64,000 nucleotides of DNA from Spodoptera frugiperda. Its lineage: Eukaryota; Arthropoda; Insecta; Lepidoptera; Noctuidae. Within the stretch, counting starts at the first letter, position 1. Each line of letters opens with the position of its first letter. The translations under genes were made by a program, and so were the position numbers. The stretch covers positions 1,922,001 through 1,986,000 of the forward strand of contig NC_064239.1 in the NCBI RefSeq assembly GCF_023101765.2, given 5' to 3'. Below the pieces are notes generated by a model. That model saw only the letters and a list, made by a program, of their open reading frames with translations, had not been told where the DNA came from and made no database searches. Of this stretch, positions 36,986 through 50,720 are shown piece after piece.

Positions 36986-39900
36986 TATGTATTTCCCATT
37001 TTCGTTAAATATAGACAGTTCCCTTATTAAACTAAAAGTGACTGACATCAAAACACCAAGAAGTAAATACACGAAGTCAATGACCTCTTGTACTACACCT
37101 TTTATCTCTGCAGTACAAACCCACTTTCTATCATAACAGCAACCATAAAAAATACAAATACTAATCATAAATCCCATAAAATCTAAACAGGTACACATTT
37201 TAGGTAAATCGTAACGTGTAACGAGGTTGTGGCTGGTGGTAGATAAATCACGGACAGGCGTTTACGAGGCGTCCAATCAATCAGCCGGGCGCCGCGACAT
37301 CGCCGTAAAATATGCCGCAAATATCACTAGTGATGGCCACTTCGATAAATTGCTAGTGATCCCGGACTAATATAAATTTTAGGGATTGCGGTTTTCGGGA
37401 TTTTGTTACAAAAAAGAGATTGTTGTAAAAATATATTTGAAAAACGAATAGATATTTAATTATTGATTGATTGCTTATTTTTTAAGTAGTTAGTCAATCT
37501 GTTATTTGCTTTACTTGTTGAGTATTTTAACAGAGAAGTGAAAGAATTGAGACAGGATTATAACTCTATGTATTTAGCCAACTAAGTTACTTTAAAAAAG
37601 GGTTCTAACTTCGCTATTATTCGTCGCAAAATAGAAAATATAGCACATAATTTATAGCCACACAAGTGCGCTATCGACCTAAATCTTGTTAGTAGAATCT
37701 GTGATGAGCGCGGGAATGAATGCAAACTGTCATTACTTACGCACAAGTGCGGTGCAATTATTGAGTTTAAAATCCAATAATTGCTGTTATCAGTTTAGCA
37801 CAGAACGAGAATATGCCGCGTTTGTAGTGATTAGCTTTATGTGTGCCGCTAATGATATGGAGATAGAATGAAGTGGGAGAGATAGAGAATTGATTAATCA
37901 GGTAATATTTTGCGGTAGCCTAAAACGTGATATCTATAACTGATATAGATAGTAGGTAGCGTCATTGAGGGCTACACCAATATCAAAATACTCCACGCTA
38001 GCTACTGTTTTCTCATCGTGCACTAGCGCAGTTTAATTTAACAAACTTCCAACATCAACACGGGATCGCAACATCCCGGAAAACACGGGACTTGTCAGCA
38101 CAACATTGAGGAATTTGTCGTCAAAATGACACTTTATCGACACAACGCAGCCGATCGACAGCCTGCACTGATGCTGCGCGCGTCGTAAATCCGCGATGAA
38201 ATATCCCTAGACTAACATAAAACCGTTTTATGTTTTTGAAAAATATCAACGGTGTCACCTGGGTAAATATTGTCTTCAAAGCCGTGAATTATGGATTACG
38301 ATCTACCCTTCATAAATATGTATATTTCAGATATATTTTTTGTCCTTATGTTTGTGTTCTATGTGTAATAATAATAAGATACTTATAACGTAGATAATGA
38401 AGTGCATATCACCCAAAAAACACCAAACTTATTCATTTTGCACACACAACATTAATCACAATCAAAAAAACACCATCATCATGACAAAACCATGCGTTAC
38501 CCGTACCAAAAAAGTCCCGGGAAAAATCCCAAAGGTTTCCAAGCTCGTTACATCTCTAGTAATATTTTTATGTGCACCATGACAGCACTATGGGATGCCG
38601 CTGTAGATTAAGAACTCAGACATGAATAATGTATGCTTGGTGTTAAGGAGTCGCTAAGTGAGTTTTGAGTGACTGATAGTTAGGCTAGTTTGTGAATGTG
38701 AGAGCTTTTGACGAGGTTGCATTGAGTGGAGAGGTCATTTTTCTTTTTAGTTGGATTGGTTTTCGTCTGATGATTCATATCATAGTAATTGTCAGTTATG
38801 TCGTGAATTCCAAGTTCGAGAGAGAAGAAAGTTTTTTAATTCGCAAATATAACAATGTCGTAACAAGACATAATAAAATCCATACGCTGTCAAGTATAAT
38901 TAACAATATTCCGCCCCTTCGATCTTAGAACACCTACATATCTACAGGGTGCCTTCAAACCGCGGGGTCGCGGATCATAGCTGAATGAATTATGTAAATC
39001 GCCCGCTGTGGTTAACATCGTAATATTGTAAGCGACACACTTCACCCTCTCATGAGGATATAGGAAACTGGAAGCGTTATCAATATTGGAAGAAGATTTT
39101 AATCGGTAACAACCTTTGAGAGAATCGCTTGTGTGCGCACTCGTAAAAGTAAATGACGACATCGCTCAAGATTACAGAGCAACGAAAAACGTTAGTAAAA
39201 AATAAATAACAATAAAACCCTCCAAGATTGGTAAGATACGGACAACCTAACTAGAAACGAAAAAACTAAGTATTTCTTTTTAATAGCAACTACGTCCTTT
39301 TCTGAAAATGTCCGATAAAAAGCAGAGATAGCACCTTCCATTAAACTTAGCTCCTTACTTTAAACAGTTTGCGTTCTGTAGGATGATATCTTGAACATAA
39401 ATTGGCAGAGGGCGCCCCAGGACGCGGGCGTTCGGTTGCAGGTGAAAATTATCAGAAGAGGGGTCTCAGATTTAAACCAAACATTGGTTACCCCATCTGC
39501 ACAATGTTCCATGTTTTTATGCTCGGAAGTGTACATGAGAATCGGTGTTTTCTTATTACATGCGGGTGTAATATTTTTTGGTGAGCAATGTTCTCCGTTT
39601 TCGTGTGGCGCATGGTGGCCAGAATTTGTATTCTGTTTCGGCTTTTTGTAGATAAGTGGGGACTTACAAGTGTGTTGCTGCAATAAATGTATTGTTAAGT
39701 TTCTTTTTGGTCAAAATTATGGACGTGTTGGTTGGTAATGAAAGCGAGTTGGTAATAAATAATGAAGTGTGAGTGGAGAATGAGGAAATATTTATTATTG
39801 ATTTCCCTTGAAACTAAATCTAAATAGGTACTGGCGGAATTGTCGGAGAATGTTTCTTTAACCCAAACATTTTTATTACAATTCCATGCTAATTCTGAAT

Positions 39901-40530
39901 TCAAGATTACTCAAGTCGACCCTCTAAAAAGACTACAGTAGACTCCAAACCAAAAAATATAGCTCAGTTCCCCTTTAGCTCGCGAACTTAATTAACATTT
40001 TCCTAAGAATGCCAACTTAAAATAGTCTTAAGAGTAATTGTTGTGAATCAAAGTGATATACGTTGTCGAGTAGCGGGTAAGTTGCACCCAGCCAGTAAAT
40101 TTTAGAGGGAGGTTTGGCCACAAACGGCTCATAAAATGAACAGAAATAAAAAGCGCGTCGCTTCGGTAAATTATATGGGGACACTATAACATTGAGCTCT
40201 TCCTTTAAAGACCTTTCGACGTTCGTTAATTTCCCACAGTTTTTACGGGCGATAAACTTGTAATTTTTAGTCGCGACCTTCTTATGTGTAACAGCGTGTT
40301 TTATGGTTCAATGTGGAAATTCTTTAATACTGTTTCTTGGAAGGGTTTTTTTTAATGTTCGTTGTTAAGTGGCTTCCATTTTGAGGCATATTTTAAAAAT
40401 GTCTATCAAACTTAAATGGGTTTTAGAACGTTAATTATTTAGAATTTTCGGTTTCAAACATTACATTGTAATAATTATTTAAAGTACAAGAACAAAACTT
40501 CAACCAATACTAATTCTACAGAACTAGGTT

Positions 40531-40645
40531 TTTTCAAAGTCAAATCATTTATTCCAATTCAACCATAAATAGGTACTTTTGAAATGTCAACAAATAAAGA
40601 AATAAATAATAGTCTGTCAGTCTGCCCGTCAGTGAAGCTAGGTGC
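40531..40645 (-). repeat. LINE 3'-end fragment, family H
   Basis: CAAAGTCAAATCATTTATTC, GGTACTTTTGAAATGTCAAC, AAATAAATAATAGTCTGTCA and GCCCGTCAGTGAAGCTAGGT are nearly the same as in 31986-32102. Confidence 0.65.
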
Positions 40646-43600
40646 TCGGATAGTTTTATATTTAGTGTTGTCATGAAAAATTTCAACTCAACTAAGTATA
40701 GCATTAAAAGTCACCTCTATTCTAGCCGTCCACTTGCCAAGAAGTGTTACTGTAACTAAGGCAAACTACACACTATTACCTACATCTTAAAAGCAAAATC
40801 TGATTTAAACTTGGTCGGCTGATCGTTAAAATTGCAAGTGTAGCTAGGATGGACAAAGTTGTAAATTTAAATCACTAAGTCTACCAAGTTAGGCCAACTT
40901 CAGTGGAACTTACTGTAAATTGGATTACTGCAGCTTGGCCTGTATACTGTGGCCTTATTGGCTAGTTTGACGCACTGTATTTGCTATTCTGTTGCTCGTG
41001 AAAATTGTTGCTTTGGGTATAATTGGATGGAGTGTGTTGTGTTCTGAAGTAGTTATTTGTCTTATGGGGAAATCTAAAGGGTTAATAATGAATTACTCTG
41101 AAATGGAGTTAAAAGTAATTAATACACAAAAATTACCTAAGTGATAGAGTTTAATTTTGTGTCCAGTATAGGCACGATTTATAAATTGGTATTTGATTGG
41201 GACTTTAAAAAGCATAATAATAAAATTGATTTTCCCTCCAAACAAAGAATCGTTTTGTATTATAATACGATACAAAATCAGATGCAAACAGTATGCTCCT
41301 TTGTGATAGACTGGGGGAGTTCATACTAGAACTCCCTTTGTGACGAATCCCCAGACTACCACCTCGGACAAGATACAAATTATTGATAGCTATCATAAAG
41401 TACTAAATTCCTTGATGTTAAAGAGTAGAAAAAACAAACCCTAAGAACACTACATACTAACAAAACAAAAGTAGTGCTTCAATTAACTTGAGAATGAGAA
41501 GACTTTAAAAAGCAGGAGTATAATATGAATAAAATATATTATAACAAAAATACATAGAAACTTAAATAAAATTATGCAAGTTTATTCAATTTTCTATTCC
41601 ATCTAGGTCATTCGGCAGGGATAAAGTTCTGGCATGACGCAGCTACATGCTTCCTCTACGTCCGATCTAGTTTATCAAAGTGTGAGACTTTCAAAACTCA
41701 AGTTTGTGAGAATTTACTTCTAGTGTAAATAGAGGGAGATTTAAGAAAATGTTTTCACCCGGAGCCGTCTGTTGATATAGAAGTAAACTCGTTTTAAGTT
41801 TCCGAACTCAGTTTTCCAAGTTTAGTCGCATGTCTTTAATGTAGGAATAGTTGCTAACCTAACGTTATATTCATGTTGAGGCAGCATACTATGTGTAAGC
41901 CTGTATTTTTTTGGGAAAAAAAATTATAAGGGTAGATATAGTTATCTACTAAGTGCGTGACAGTTGCAGTTTCAAATAGACCAGAAAGGCACTTTTGAAC
42001 TTTAAAGCAAATGTAATAATATAAAAAAATGTCTGTCTGTCGGCCAGTCCTTAGTAAAGCTATTTCCTTGTTCCAAAGTGTAGATTCCTATGGAGAAAAC
42101 CGAGCAAGAAACTCACAGACACATTTTTTTTTCTATTGAAATTATATATGCACTTGAACAAATCTAGAAATCGTGCATTTTACTCTTCACACAACTCATT
42201 AGTAAAACCTATATCTGAGTAACTATTCAACATATAAGATGTGTTAATCCAGCCCAAACAGAAAAAAAAACATCCTTGAACCGAAACGCATTCGAAATGA
42301 AATTCAAAATTTGGAAAAGTGCAAACATTTAAAAGTGGGGGCGTAAAGTGCTCATTACGCGTCAAAAGTGCTAGAGGGGTGTTCGACCAAGTTTGAGAAT
42401 CACGAACAGGTTGGTAGACAATCGTTGCACGTTGCTACCGACGCAACGACGGATCGTTAAAGAAATGTTCGTACTTAACAGAACGTTAAACCCACCTGGG
42501 ACTGTCAGCGTGCCTGTACATCGCTGTTTTTACAGATGCTCACGTATTTTTTATATCGTCCTTAGAGCATTGTATTGAAAGGTTTGTAGAAATTCTTTTC
42601 CCATTTATATTGATGTGTAATCGCTGTAACAGTTGTGTTTTGCTTTGTGTTTGTTTATTTAGTTGAATGTTTTAATGTTCTATGTTTGTGTTGTGTGGAA
42701 ATAGAAGGACTGACTAGATCCTTAGCTTGATATTTTGTGAAATGACTTGGAATTCAATGTAATGATGAAAAGCTAAGGATATTAAACAGAGAATTTAAAT
42801 CACGCATGGGTTGGGTGGGATTATGTCTAAGATTATGTCGTATATCTTTATTTGTTCACATATCAATAGTACCTACTTATGGTTTATTTGGAATAAATGC
42901 TTTGACTTTAATATTTTTATGCAAACAATTACAAGATCTTTTCTCTTTGCAAAGTTTATTATTATTATGAGACCAACACAAAAACATCACACCAAATCAA
43001 TCACACATACCTCCGAAAATAACGAAAAAACTTGCAAATCACGAAAAACAAATACGAATTTTGGGGGTGAAAGAAGTTCCATACTCCGCCCTGCTTTGAA
43101 GAGCTATTACGTGACTAAGCGGCAACTGGGACACTTCTTCAGCGCCACAAATTAAACAAGTTTACAATTTGAACGGTTCAAAGTTAATTATTAGTTGAAC
43201 GTTTGTTCTAGTGGAGTGACTCGAGTGTTTGTCCCCTGATTTGTAAAGTGATTTTGTTTTGGCGTTGGCTTCTCGTGAAGTCATCGTTGTGGTGTGCATG
43301 TCATGTACATTTTGTGTTAAACATGGGGAGTTACATATGTTCGAAAGATTTTGTATTGCTAGCAGTTTTTGGATAGATTGCACTGATCGCAGATCTGGTA
43401 CTGTTTAAAATTCGTGGCTATATTATTATATAACCATGAATTCTACACTATTGTGTAAGAAGAAATAACGTAATGTTAAAACTAGGACTTTGACTTTAAT
43501 CTAATTTATATTATTATTCTTATTTATTATTTTCAGCGATGGTCATCCCACTGCAACGAACTGCAACTGCAAAGGTTTCCCTACCTTCCTTCCACTCGTC

Positions 43601-46600
43601 TCTTTGTAGAGCTTTTTGTGGCCAATCATTTCCATAGGCCATTCCGCCATCTCCATCCTCCTTTTCTAATTTATAGATTTAATAATTTTTTAACCGTCTA
43701 GTTTGTCTTGTAGTTGCTAGAGCAATTCAGTACAATATCTTGGGTCACTGTCTTACCACCACCAGTTAAGTTACTTTAAAATACATTACTTAACCTACTT
43801 TAATAGACAAACAAACACAATAAACCTAGTTACTTGAAACAACATCCAAAGCTTAAACTACAATGATGTGGTGAGCAAAAGTCGACACATGTGCAAGATT
43901 TACAGCGTCAGTAAAAAGTAGTTGCGTTCGACAATATGTCGCCACCGCAACATCGCAACAATCCCCTGTCGTGTTGACGCGGTAACGACGCGCGTAACTT
44001 GTGATGGCACACGAAGACTATCGAGCACACAGTTGTTTGGGATCTGTGTAAAGTATGTAGCTTATGTGTAAAGTATAACTTGCGTGTGTAAAAGTTGAGT
44101 TGAGTCAAACAATTCTGGGTGTTTTTGGACTGACATGAAATAAATGACACACGGTTTTAATTTGAACTTGGAAACCGGTTGATCATCACCAGTCCTTTCC
44201 GATTATTGCTGTACATAGAACTCTCCTATAGCACGCCACCATGGCTTGATCTTTAGCAGCTTGCGTGCAGCTATAGGCTTGCATACTACGATATAGAATC
44301 CTAAAATTTCATTCCTATATATCGAGGTAGTTTACCCTAGATAGTTAGCTAGGTTAGCTAGTTATCTAGATATCCTATGTTAGCTCATAGGTTCATAGAT
44401 ATATAGGTATATTTAAGCCATCTCTTAAATTACTTAAATGGATCATCTAAATGGTTTGGAGTTTTGAACAACATTAGAGTGTTAGAACAATGAATAAAAC
44501 TAAATTCAACCAAACATTAGTTAACATTGAAGCCATCAACTGTACCGACCTACGAAATTACAGCAGCGCAGTGGTTTATGCGAAGGGACGGTCATTTACA
44601 GGAGTTGTTCATGATAATAACGACGGCTTGACCAACCGGCTGGTCTGCTGGGCACGAGTTATTGCACGAGATACGAGACAACTTCTTACATTATGTGATA
44701 AGTTTTTACAATTGTTTAAATTACTTCTTATTGAAGGACCCTCGTTTGGGATGATTTGTAGAGAAATTTTCTTGAATTTCGGTCGAGGTGTAAAAGGTCC
44801 GTGTGAATAAGTACTCGTATGAAGCTGATGGTTTGTTAATCAAAGATTAGTTTTACTCTAAGATCAACGTTTGACAATCAATAAGTCATTATGATGATGG
44901 CTCATAGTTCGTAGCTCGGAACGAGATGTGTATCGTTTAAAATTGGCATTTTTATTAGAAGAAACATAGGCCACTACCGCAATAGTACTGTTCTTTCAAC
45001 AAATCACTGCTGAACAACTGTCTGCACTTACATTAGAACTAGTAATGAATCGAAAGAAATGTTGTCCAGGTAATTCCGATAGCAACCGCAAAATATATTT
45101 ACAGAGACTTTTTAATCTTCTTAAAACGTTGGCCGGCGAACTTTAAAACCGCATTACGGACGATGTCACAAGGCTATTAGTTACATTACAGTGGCGGACA
45201 CGGGAACCGCATAACTATCCTTTATTTAAATTTATTGTTTCACACTTTAATAAACCCCGGTTATTCCGCTCCCCAGAGTGTGCTGGCGCGGTCGGAGTTC
45301 ACAGTTCTGCGAAACTAATAATGTGCAACTCGCAACTCGTATGGCCGATTTTGTTTTCTTTTGTGTGCACTTTTTCGTGGCACGTGGTGTAAACTGTTTC
45401 GTTGTTGTTTTCTCGTACTGTCATTGTTCCCCGTTTATTTATGACGGGTTCAAGGGGGAAATATTGGAATTTCGCGCAACTATTCGTTTGTTTTAGCGCG
45501 ACTTTTTCGTGTTGAAACGTGTTTTGCGTTTTTTCTTCGACGGAATTCGCTAATGGATGTTAGCTCGGTGTTTTGGATGATGTATGTGTATGGAGTTGTG
45601 TGTTGTACCTGCATACTTGCATACCAATAAGAGTGTTGGTCTGTGTTAGAGTGAACTTTGCTTGAAGACATGCATTTTAAATGGTGCAGTACAGTACATG
45701 TAGAGTAGAATGAATCAGAGTTAATATGGAACACTTGAGTTCGAATTTCCTAGCAAGGAAACGGAACTATAGAGTAGGATTGAAGATTAATTTCCCAAGG
45801 AGGATAAGATATTATCGGATTTTCTTAGCAGAAATTCAGAATAAGAACTGTACCTAATTTTATAGTAACAGTTAATTCCGTATTTAAAAGTTCTGGCCAT
45901 TTTTGGTCAAAAACTGATCTAATATTTAAGCCTTATAATATAAGACTTTAACAACAAAAAGCCTACACCATCTATCTCAGCAAACAGAACACAATGTTAA
46001 AAAAAAACGAACAATCGTATTTTCCCTAAACATCGTTTTCCATACAAATAAAAAGGAGGCTTTCATTTTAAAGCGGGTGCAGTGGATGATTCTGGAAGGC
46101 TGGCTGTCAATAAGAAGAAAGGGCAGGCAATTACGTGGGGTCTGCGCAATCGATAGCTCCGAGCTACGTCTGTGTCGCCGGCGCCCGGCTATGGAAACCG
46201 CGGAGAGTTATAGGCTTTGGTTTTGTGGTGGTTGGATTCTATGTTCCATGTGTTTCGGCAAGTTTTTGCTTTTGGAGAGATATAGTGTTTACTGACATAG
46301 GTTTTAAGGGTTTTTCACCAGAAAGATAAGCACCAGCTTACAGGACCAAGTTAAGCATTTTTCAAAATTGAAGAAAGAGTTGTAAGTTAGAATACTTCAA
46401 ACAAGTCGTAAATGAACTGACATAGCTATTGACGGAAAATTTAAAACACAACTAGTGTTTCTTATTTATTAAAAGTAGTGAACCCTTGAACAGAAGAATA
46501 TTATTCATCGACGAACATTTCTGTATAGCCTGTAAAATGATCAATTCTTGTCATTGTGTAAATAATAAATAAATAAAAACGAATAAATCGCTGCTTTCAA

Positions 46601-47112
46601 GCCCCCAACTCACCACAACGGCATGGTAAGCGCAGTTTTACGCTGAATATTATATTCAAAATGTAATGCGCGTACATTGAAAACTTGTGTAACTGCCTGA
46701 TTTGGACTCAAGTTTAGCGGAGATAGTTTTAGCCAGCAGTTTCCTTGCCAGCCTGTGTCAGGGATCTGTGTTCCACTTTGAAGAAAATTTTACACGAAAT
46801 TATAACGAATTTTGGCAGTACCAGGAACTGGATCAACTGTATATATAATATTAATCCCCACGAATAGAACAAAAACTAACCAGTGTATGAAATAAAAATA
46901 ATGAGAATTTTTAAATTGCAAATATAGAACTGCAAAATGAAACTTGCGAAACGAAATCTTCGAGAGTACCGTACCGTATCTATTATGAAAACAAACAAAA
47001 ACCTACTTTAACAAAGAGGCAAAAACCAACAGCTCATTCAAAACTTAAACTGTTTAACTTCCATTGTACGCCCACAGACTTTTTATTTAGTTTTTCACAA
47101 AAGCAGGTCAGG

Positions 47113-47195
47113 CGGATCGTAGGTTCGTAGCGTCGTAGCCGCGTAGCCGCGTAGCAACGCAGCCTCGTAGCCACGTAGCCGTGTAGCCGCGTAGT
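47113..47195. repeat. CGTAGCCG minisatellite
   Basis: About eight imperfect units of 8-10 bp around GTAGCCGC, GTAGCAACGC and GTAGCCAC. Translated on the minus strand it gives a repetitive ATRLRGY-type string, which is a by-product of the repeat. Confidence 0.85.
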
Positions 47196-48084
47196 AAGTA
47201 CTTTGTAACTAATGAGACTACAGTTGACTTATTATGCTTGTTATTATAGTTTATGTATGTATAAAGATATCTTGTAATATTGGGGGTGCTGTTGTAAAGG
47301 CCATAAGTCATCAAGTCTTATTCGATGATAGATAACCTGCTTTTGGTATTCTTCGACGGTATTTGTTATGTGTTATAGTATATGTTCATTGTAAAATCTG
47401 GTACAGAATCAAAAAACTACATACATATACTTTTCGTGACATACAAATCGAATCAGAGAATTCTTACTACTCTCGAACTACGGCCCAAGCAGTAGATGTT
47501 ATCACTAATGCAATATAATTCAACTTAGCCCTCTCTATTTCAGTATACAGGGTGACTTTGAATTCGACGTATTCCTCTCGGGAGGTGATAATACAACTAA
47601 TTTCCTACAAAAATAGCCCTGAGGTCTTTGGGCGGAAAGTGGCTAGTTTCTGAGATATTCAACATTTTTGGTTTTGGTAAAAAAATCCCGAATTGATTAC
47701 AAAAACATCAATAAATAAAAAAATACTGGTTGGATTTTAGTTATTTTAGTTTTAATCAGTTGCCAATACATCAGTTATCTTTTATAAATACTAATAATGA
47801 CAGAAATATCATTCGTTTTAAAATAGCAAGTAATTTCCTATGAAATTTTGTTTTGTTTCACTAATTTGGTCAATAGATAACTGGATTTATTTCGAAAAAA
47901 ATATATGACACTAAGCGTACAAACTATTAGAAAAACTTCCTTGGTTTATTGACTACCCAGAAACGTAAAATTATTCACAAAATTCCCAAAAACAAATGAA
48001 TTAATTGATGATAAGTAGAGTGTAAAGAGAAAAGCGCAATTTCAAAAACATCTTAATTTCCAAAATTTTGTTCAAAATGATCTT

Positions 48085-48350
48085 CCCTACGACGAATACA
48101 TGCTCGAACACACTTCCTTATCTGTATGACGTTCACTCTTGGGCTGAATATGCGTTTTATTTCGTCACTATGTTTTGGAGAAGAATTTCGATGCTCGGCC
48201 AATTCCCTCTGCATAAACAAGGGACTTCATGTAAAAATCAACCAGCGTTAGATTCTGAACACCGCGCTTGCCATGTAGTTGGACCCCCATGCCAATATAA
48301 CGCCTGGGAACCAAGGTATCCAACCATTGCCCCACAATAGTTCGATAGTG
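48085..48350 (-). pseudogene. Transposase C-terminal remnant, left arm
   Basis: Minus-strand frames, broken by frameshifts, read GQWLDTLVPRRYIGMG, GGPTTWQARC and NLTLVDFYMKSLVYAEGI. Sequence towards the arm end encodes an RKCVRACIRRREDHFEQNF-like string. This is the usual order at the end of mariner-type transposases (W-G-GPxxWPARSPDLTPxDF, then the final HFE motif). It is non-functional. Confidence 0.7.
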
Positions 48351-48659
48351 CGCTGGATAAACTAATATCACGATATCCATTATTAGCCACAAAAAAGTCA
48401 ACAAAATCCGAAAAAAGTAAACCATCGTTAGCGCATCGCGGTTTTAATTCAAATGTTTGCAGGGGTATCATAAATTATCATTTGATTGCACCCTACTTTT
48501 CATCCAACAATTTAAATGGTGAGAATTATGAAAAAAAAATTAAGGAATGTGCTAGGGTCATTGTTTTAAATTTGAATTTAGAAACAAGATGAATTAACTT
48601 ATTCTACTTATTGAATTAATTTATTAATTTGATTGACGAATTTATTCCACTTGACTATT

Positions 48660-48975
48660 GTCAAGTGCATTATCAAACTACTGTGTGGCAATGGTCGAAA
48701 ACATTGATTCTCAGGCATTGGATTAGAAGGGCGTGCAACTAAATGGCATGCACAATGACCAGAACCTAACGCCGGTTGATTTTTTACATGAAGGCCCTTG
48801 TTTATACAGACGAAATAGGCCGTGTATCGTAATTCTACTCCGAAACATATTCGAAGATAATTACGAAATAAGACGCATATTCAGTTCAAGAGTGACCGTC
48901 ATAGAGATAAGGAAGTGTGTTCGGGCATGTATTCGTCGTAGGGAAGATCATTTTGAACAAAATTTTGCAAATTAA
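48660..48975 (+). pseudogene. Transposase C-terminal remnant, right arm
   Basis: The plus-strand frame contains NDQNLTPVDFLHEGPCLYRR, then VIEIRKCVRACIRRREDHFE and a stop. It is homologous to the left-arm remnant on the opposite strand, so the two point away from each other. No catalytic core is visible. Confidence 0.7.
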
Positions 48976-50552
48976 GATGTTTTTGAAATTGCGCTTTTCT
49001 CTTTACACTCTACTTATCATCAATTAATTCATTTGTTTTTGGGAATTTTGTAAATAATTTTACGTTTCTGGGTAGCTAATAAACCAAGGAAGTTTTTCTA
49101 ATAGTTTGTACGCTTAGTGTCATATATTTTTTTCGAAATAAATCCAGTTATCTATTGACCAAATTAGTGAAACAAAACAAAATTTCATAGGAAATTACTT
49201 GCTATTTTAAAACGAATGATATTTCTGCCATTATTAGTATTTATAAATGATAACTGATGTATTGGCAACTGATTAAAACTAAAATAACTAAAATCCAACC
49301 AGTATTTTTTAATTTATTGATGTTTTTGTAATCAATTCGGGATTTTTTTACCAAAACCAAAAATGTTGAATATCTCAGAAACTATCCACTTTCCGCCCAA
49401 GGACCTCAGGGCTAATTTTGTAGCAAATTAGTTGTATTATCACCTCCCGAGAGGAATACGTCGAATTCAAAGTCACCCTGTATACTGCACTAAATATAAG
49501 AAGCGTGTTGTCCCACACTTTAGCCGCGTACAGCACTGAGCTACGGCTGTTTCGCGTTTAAAAATATTGTATATCACATAATATACGATTATTATAATGC
49601 TTCTTACGGAGTCACTTCAAAGTATTTATTGTGTTAATTCAATTAATAGTACTGAGTCACGGAATATTGCCCTTTGCCCTAAAACTCGAAGTTATATTGT
49701 CAGCGGGTAGCGAGCTACTGTCATGGCCGCTGCTATATTTTTTCGGGATTATTTATTTGTAGCCTTTTTTGTGAAGTTATATAAGTAAGAATATCGAATT
49801 TTATTTACCTACCTTAGGTTTAAGATAAGTTTCATATTTGATGGAAAATGCGTCGCATATTATCGGTCGTGTAACGCCAGAATAGACTTGACTGTTCACA
49901 CTCAACCGATGATATGTTAGTGCAACTGATGTTAGACTCAACTTATATTACGTCAGATATGAACCTCCCATTAGTTTTGTCTTATGAATTTTATGCCTCT
50001 AACCTATTTTCTACAGTACATGCAATATCTTTTTTTACCTTATTCTAATAAGTTTAAGCAGTTATCAACATCAAGATTTAGTTGTCACAAAAACATTTGA
50101 CAATCAGCAAAATTCTTATTAAATAACAGAACAATTTATAATATTAATTCTAAAACTACTAAAAGTGCAATGTTTTATTTGTAGAAAAATGAATATTCCT
50201 TCACTGTAATATAGACTAGTCAACTAGTGTTAGTTTTTGTACTTTTCAGTAGGTATTTCTTAGCTCACTGTCCATGTAGTAGCTTCCATGTCCAATGGGT
50301 TATAACATAAATACCACTGTCCATGCCCGCCCACACAGGAGTGACGGTGTGGTCGGCTGTTTGTCGTCACAACCTATTTAATGATCATTCCCCTTATTTA
50401 GATAATGGACTAAGTGGAATTTTATTTTAATTATGACTTGGGGGTTCATAGTTTTTATTTATGGGGTCATGCTTACACCTTTATATTATGATGACCTTAT
50501 ATTTTGTGGGTTACGAGTATTTTTTTTAATAAATATTCCTCTACACTTGTAT

Positions 50553-50720
50553 TTTCTCCTGTGCCGTAGAATGATGTTACAAACATACACGTTCTCATAC
50601 ACATGACACCCGGACCACATAAGGAGTAGTTAGTACCACACAAAGTATTGCTCCGTGCGGGAATCGAACCCGCTACTCATTGTGCGGCAGTCTTTTGCTC
50701 AGCCACCGCGCCAACCGTGC
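50553..50720 (-). repeat. tRNA-derived SINE, family B
   Basis: On the minus strand the head reads GTTGGCGCGGTGGCTGAGCA (A-box-like) followed by GCGGGTTCGATTCCCGCA (a good B box, 50657-50672), the internal pol III promoter of a tRNA-derived SINE. The body carries the TCATGTGTATGAGAACGTG string shared with 61079-61236 and 28481-28560. It is not a functional tRNA: the 3' half of the cloverleaf runs into SINE body. Confidence 0.8.

Larger units (their letters stand above)
47541..49487. mobile_element. Fold-back DNA transposon with about 0.8 kb inverted arms
   Basis: Ends read CAGTATACAGGGTGACTTTG on the left and, complemented, on the right. The arms stay complementary for about 815 bp each (47541 to about 48355 against about 48665 to 49487) around a spacer of about 300 bp. 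Matching landmarks include CGGGAGGTGATAATACAACT, AACTGGATTTATTTCGAAAA, AAGCGCAATTTCAAAAACAT and CCTACGACGAATACATGC. Each arm carries the 3' part of a transposase-like frame pointing outward. The ACAGGGTG termini and TA at the ends fit the Tc1/mariner superfamily. Confidence 0.85.

Noticed and set aside
42811..43155. 114-codon plus-strand frame
   Set aside because: It overlaps a possible LINE tail (AATAAATGCTTTGACTTTAA near 42890-42910) and has no domain.
44334..44410. TAGCTAGGTTAGCTAG-type stretch suggestive of a hairpin RNA
   Set aside because: Simple-sequence TA/AG alternation explains it; no clean stem-loop of precursor length.
44490..44810. 106-codon plus-strand frame
   Set aside because: No recognisable domain and no continuation in neighbouring frames; treated as chance.
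50640..50720. Possible tRNA gene (good B box) on the minus strand
   Set aside because: The B box and A box belong to a tRNA-derived SINE; there is no intact acceptor stem and the body continues into SINE sequence.
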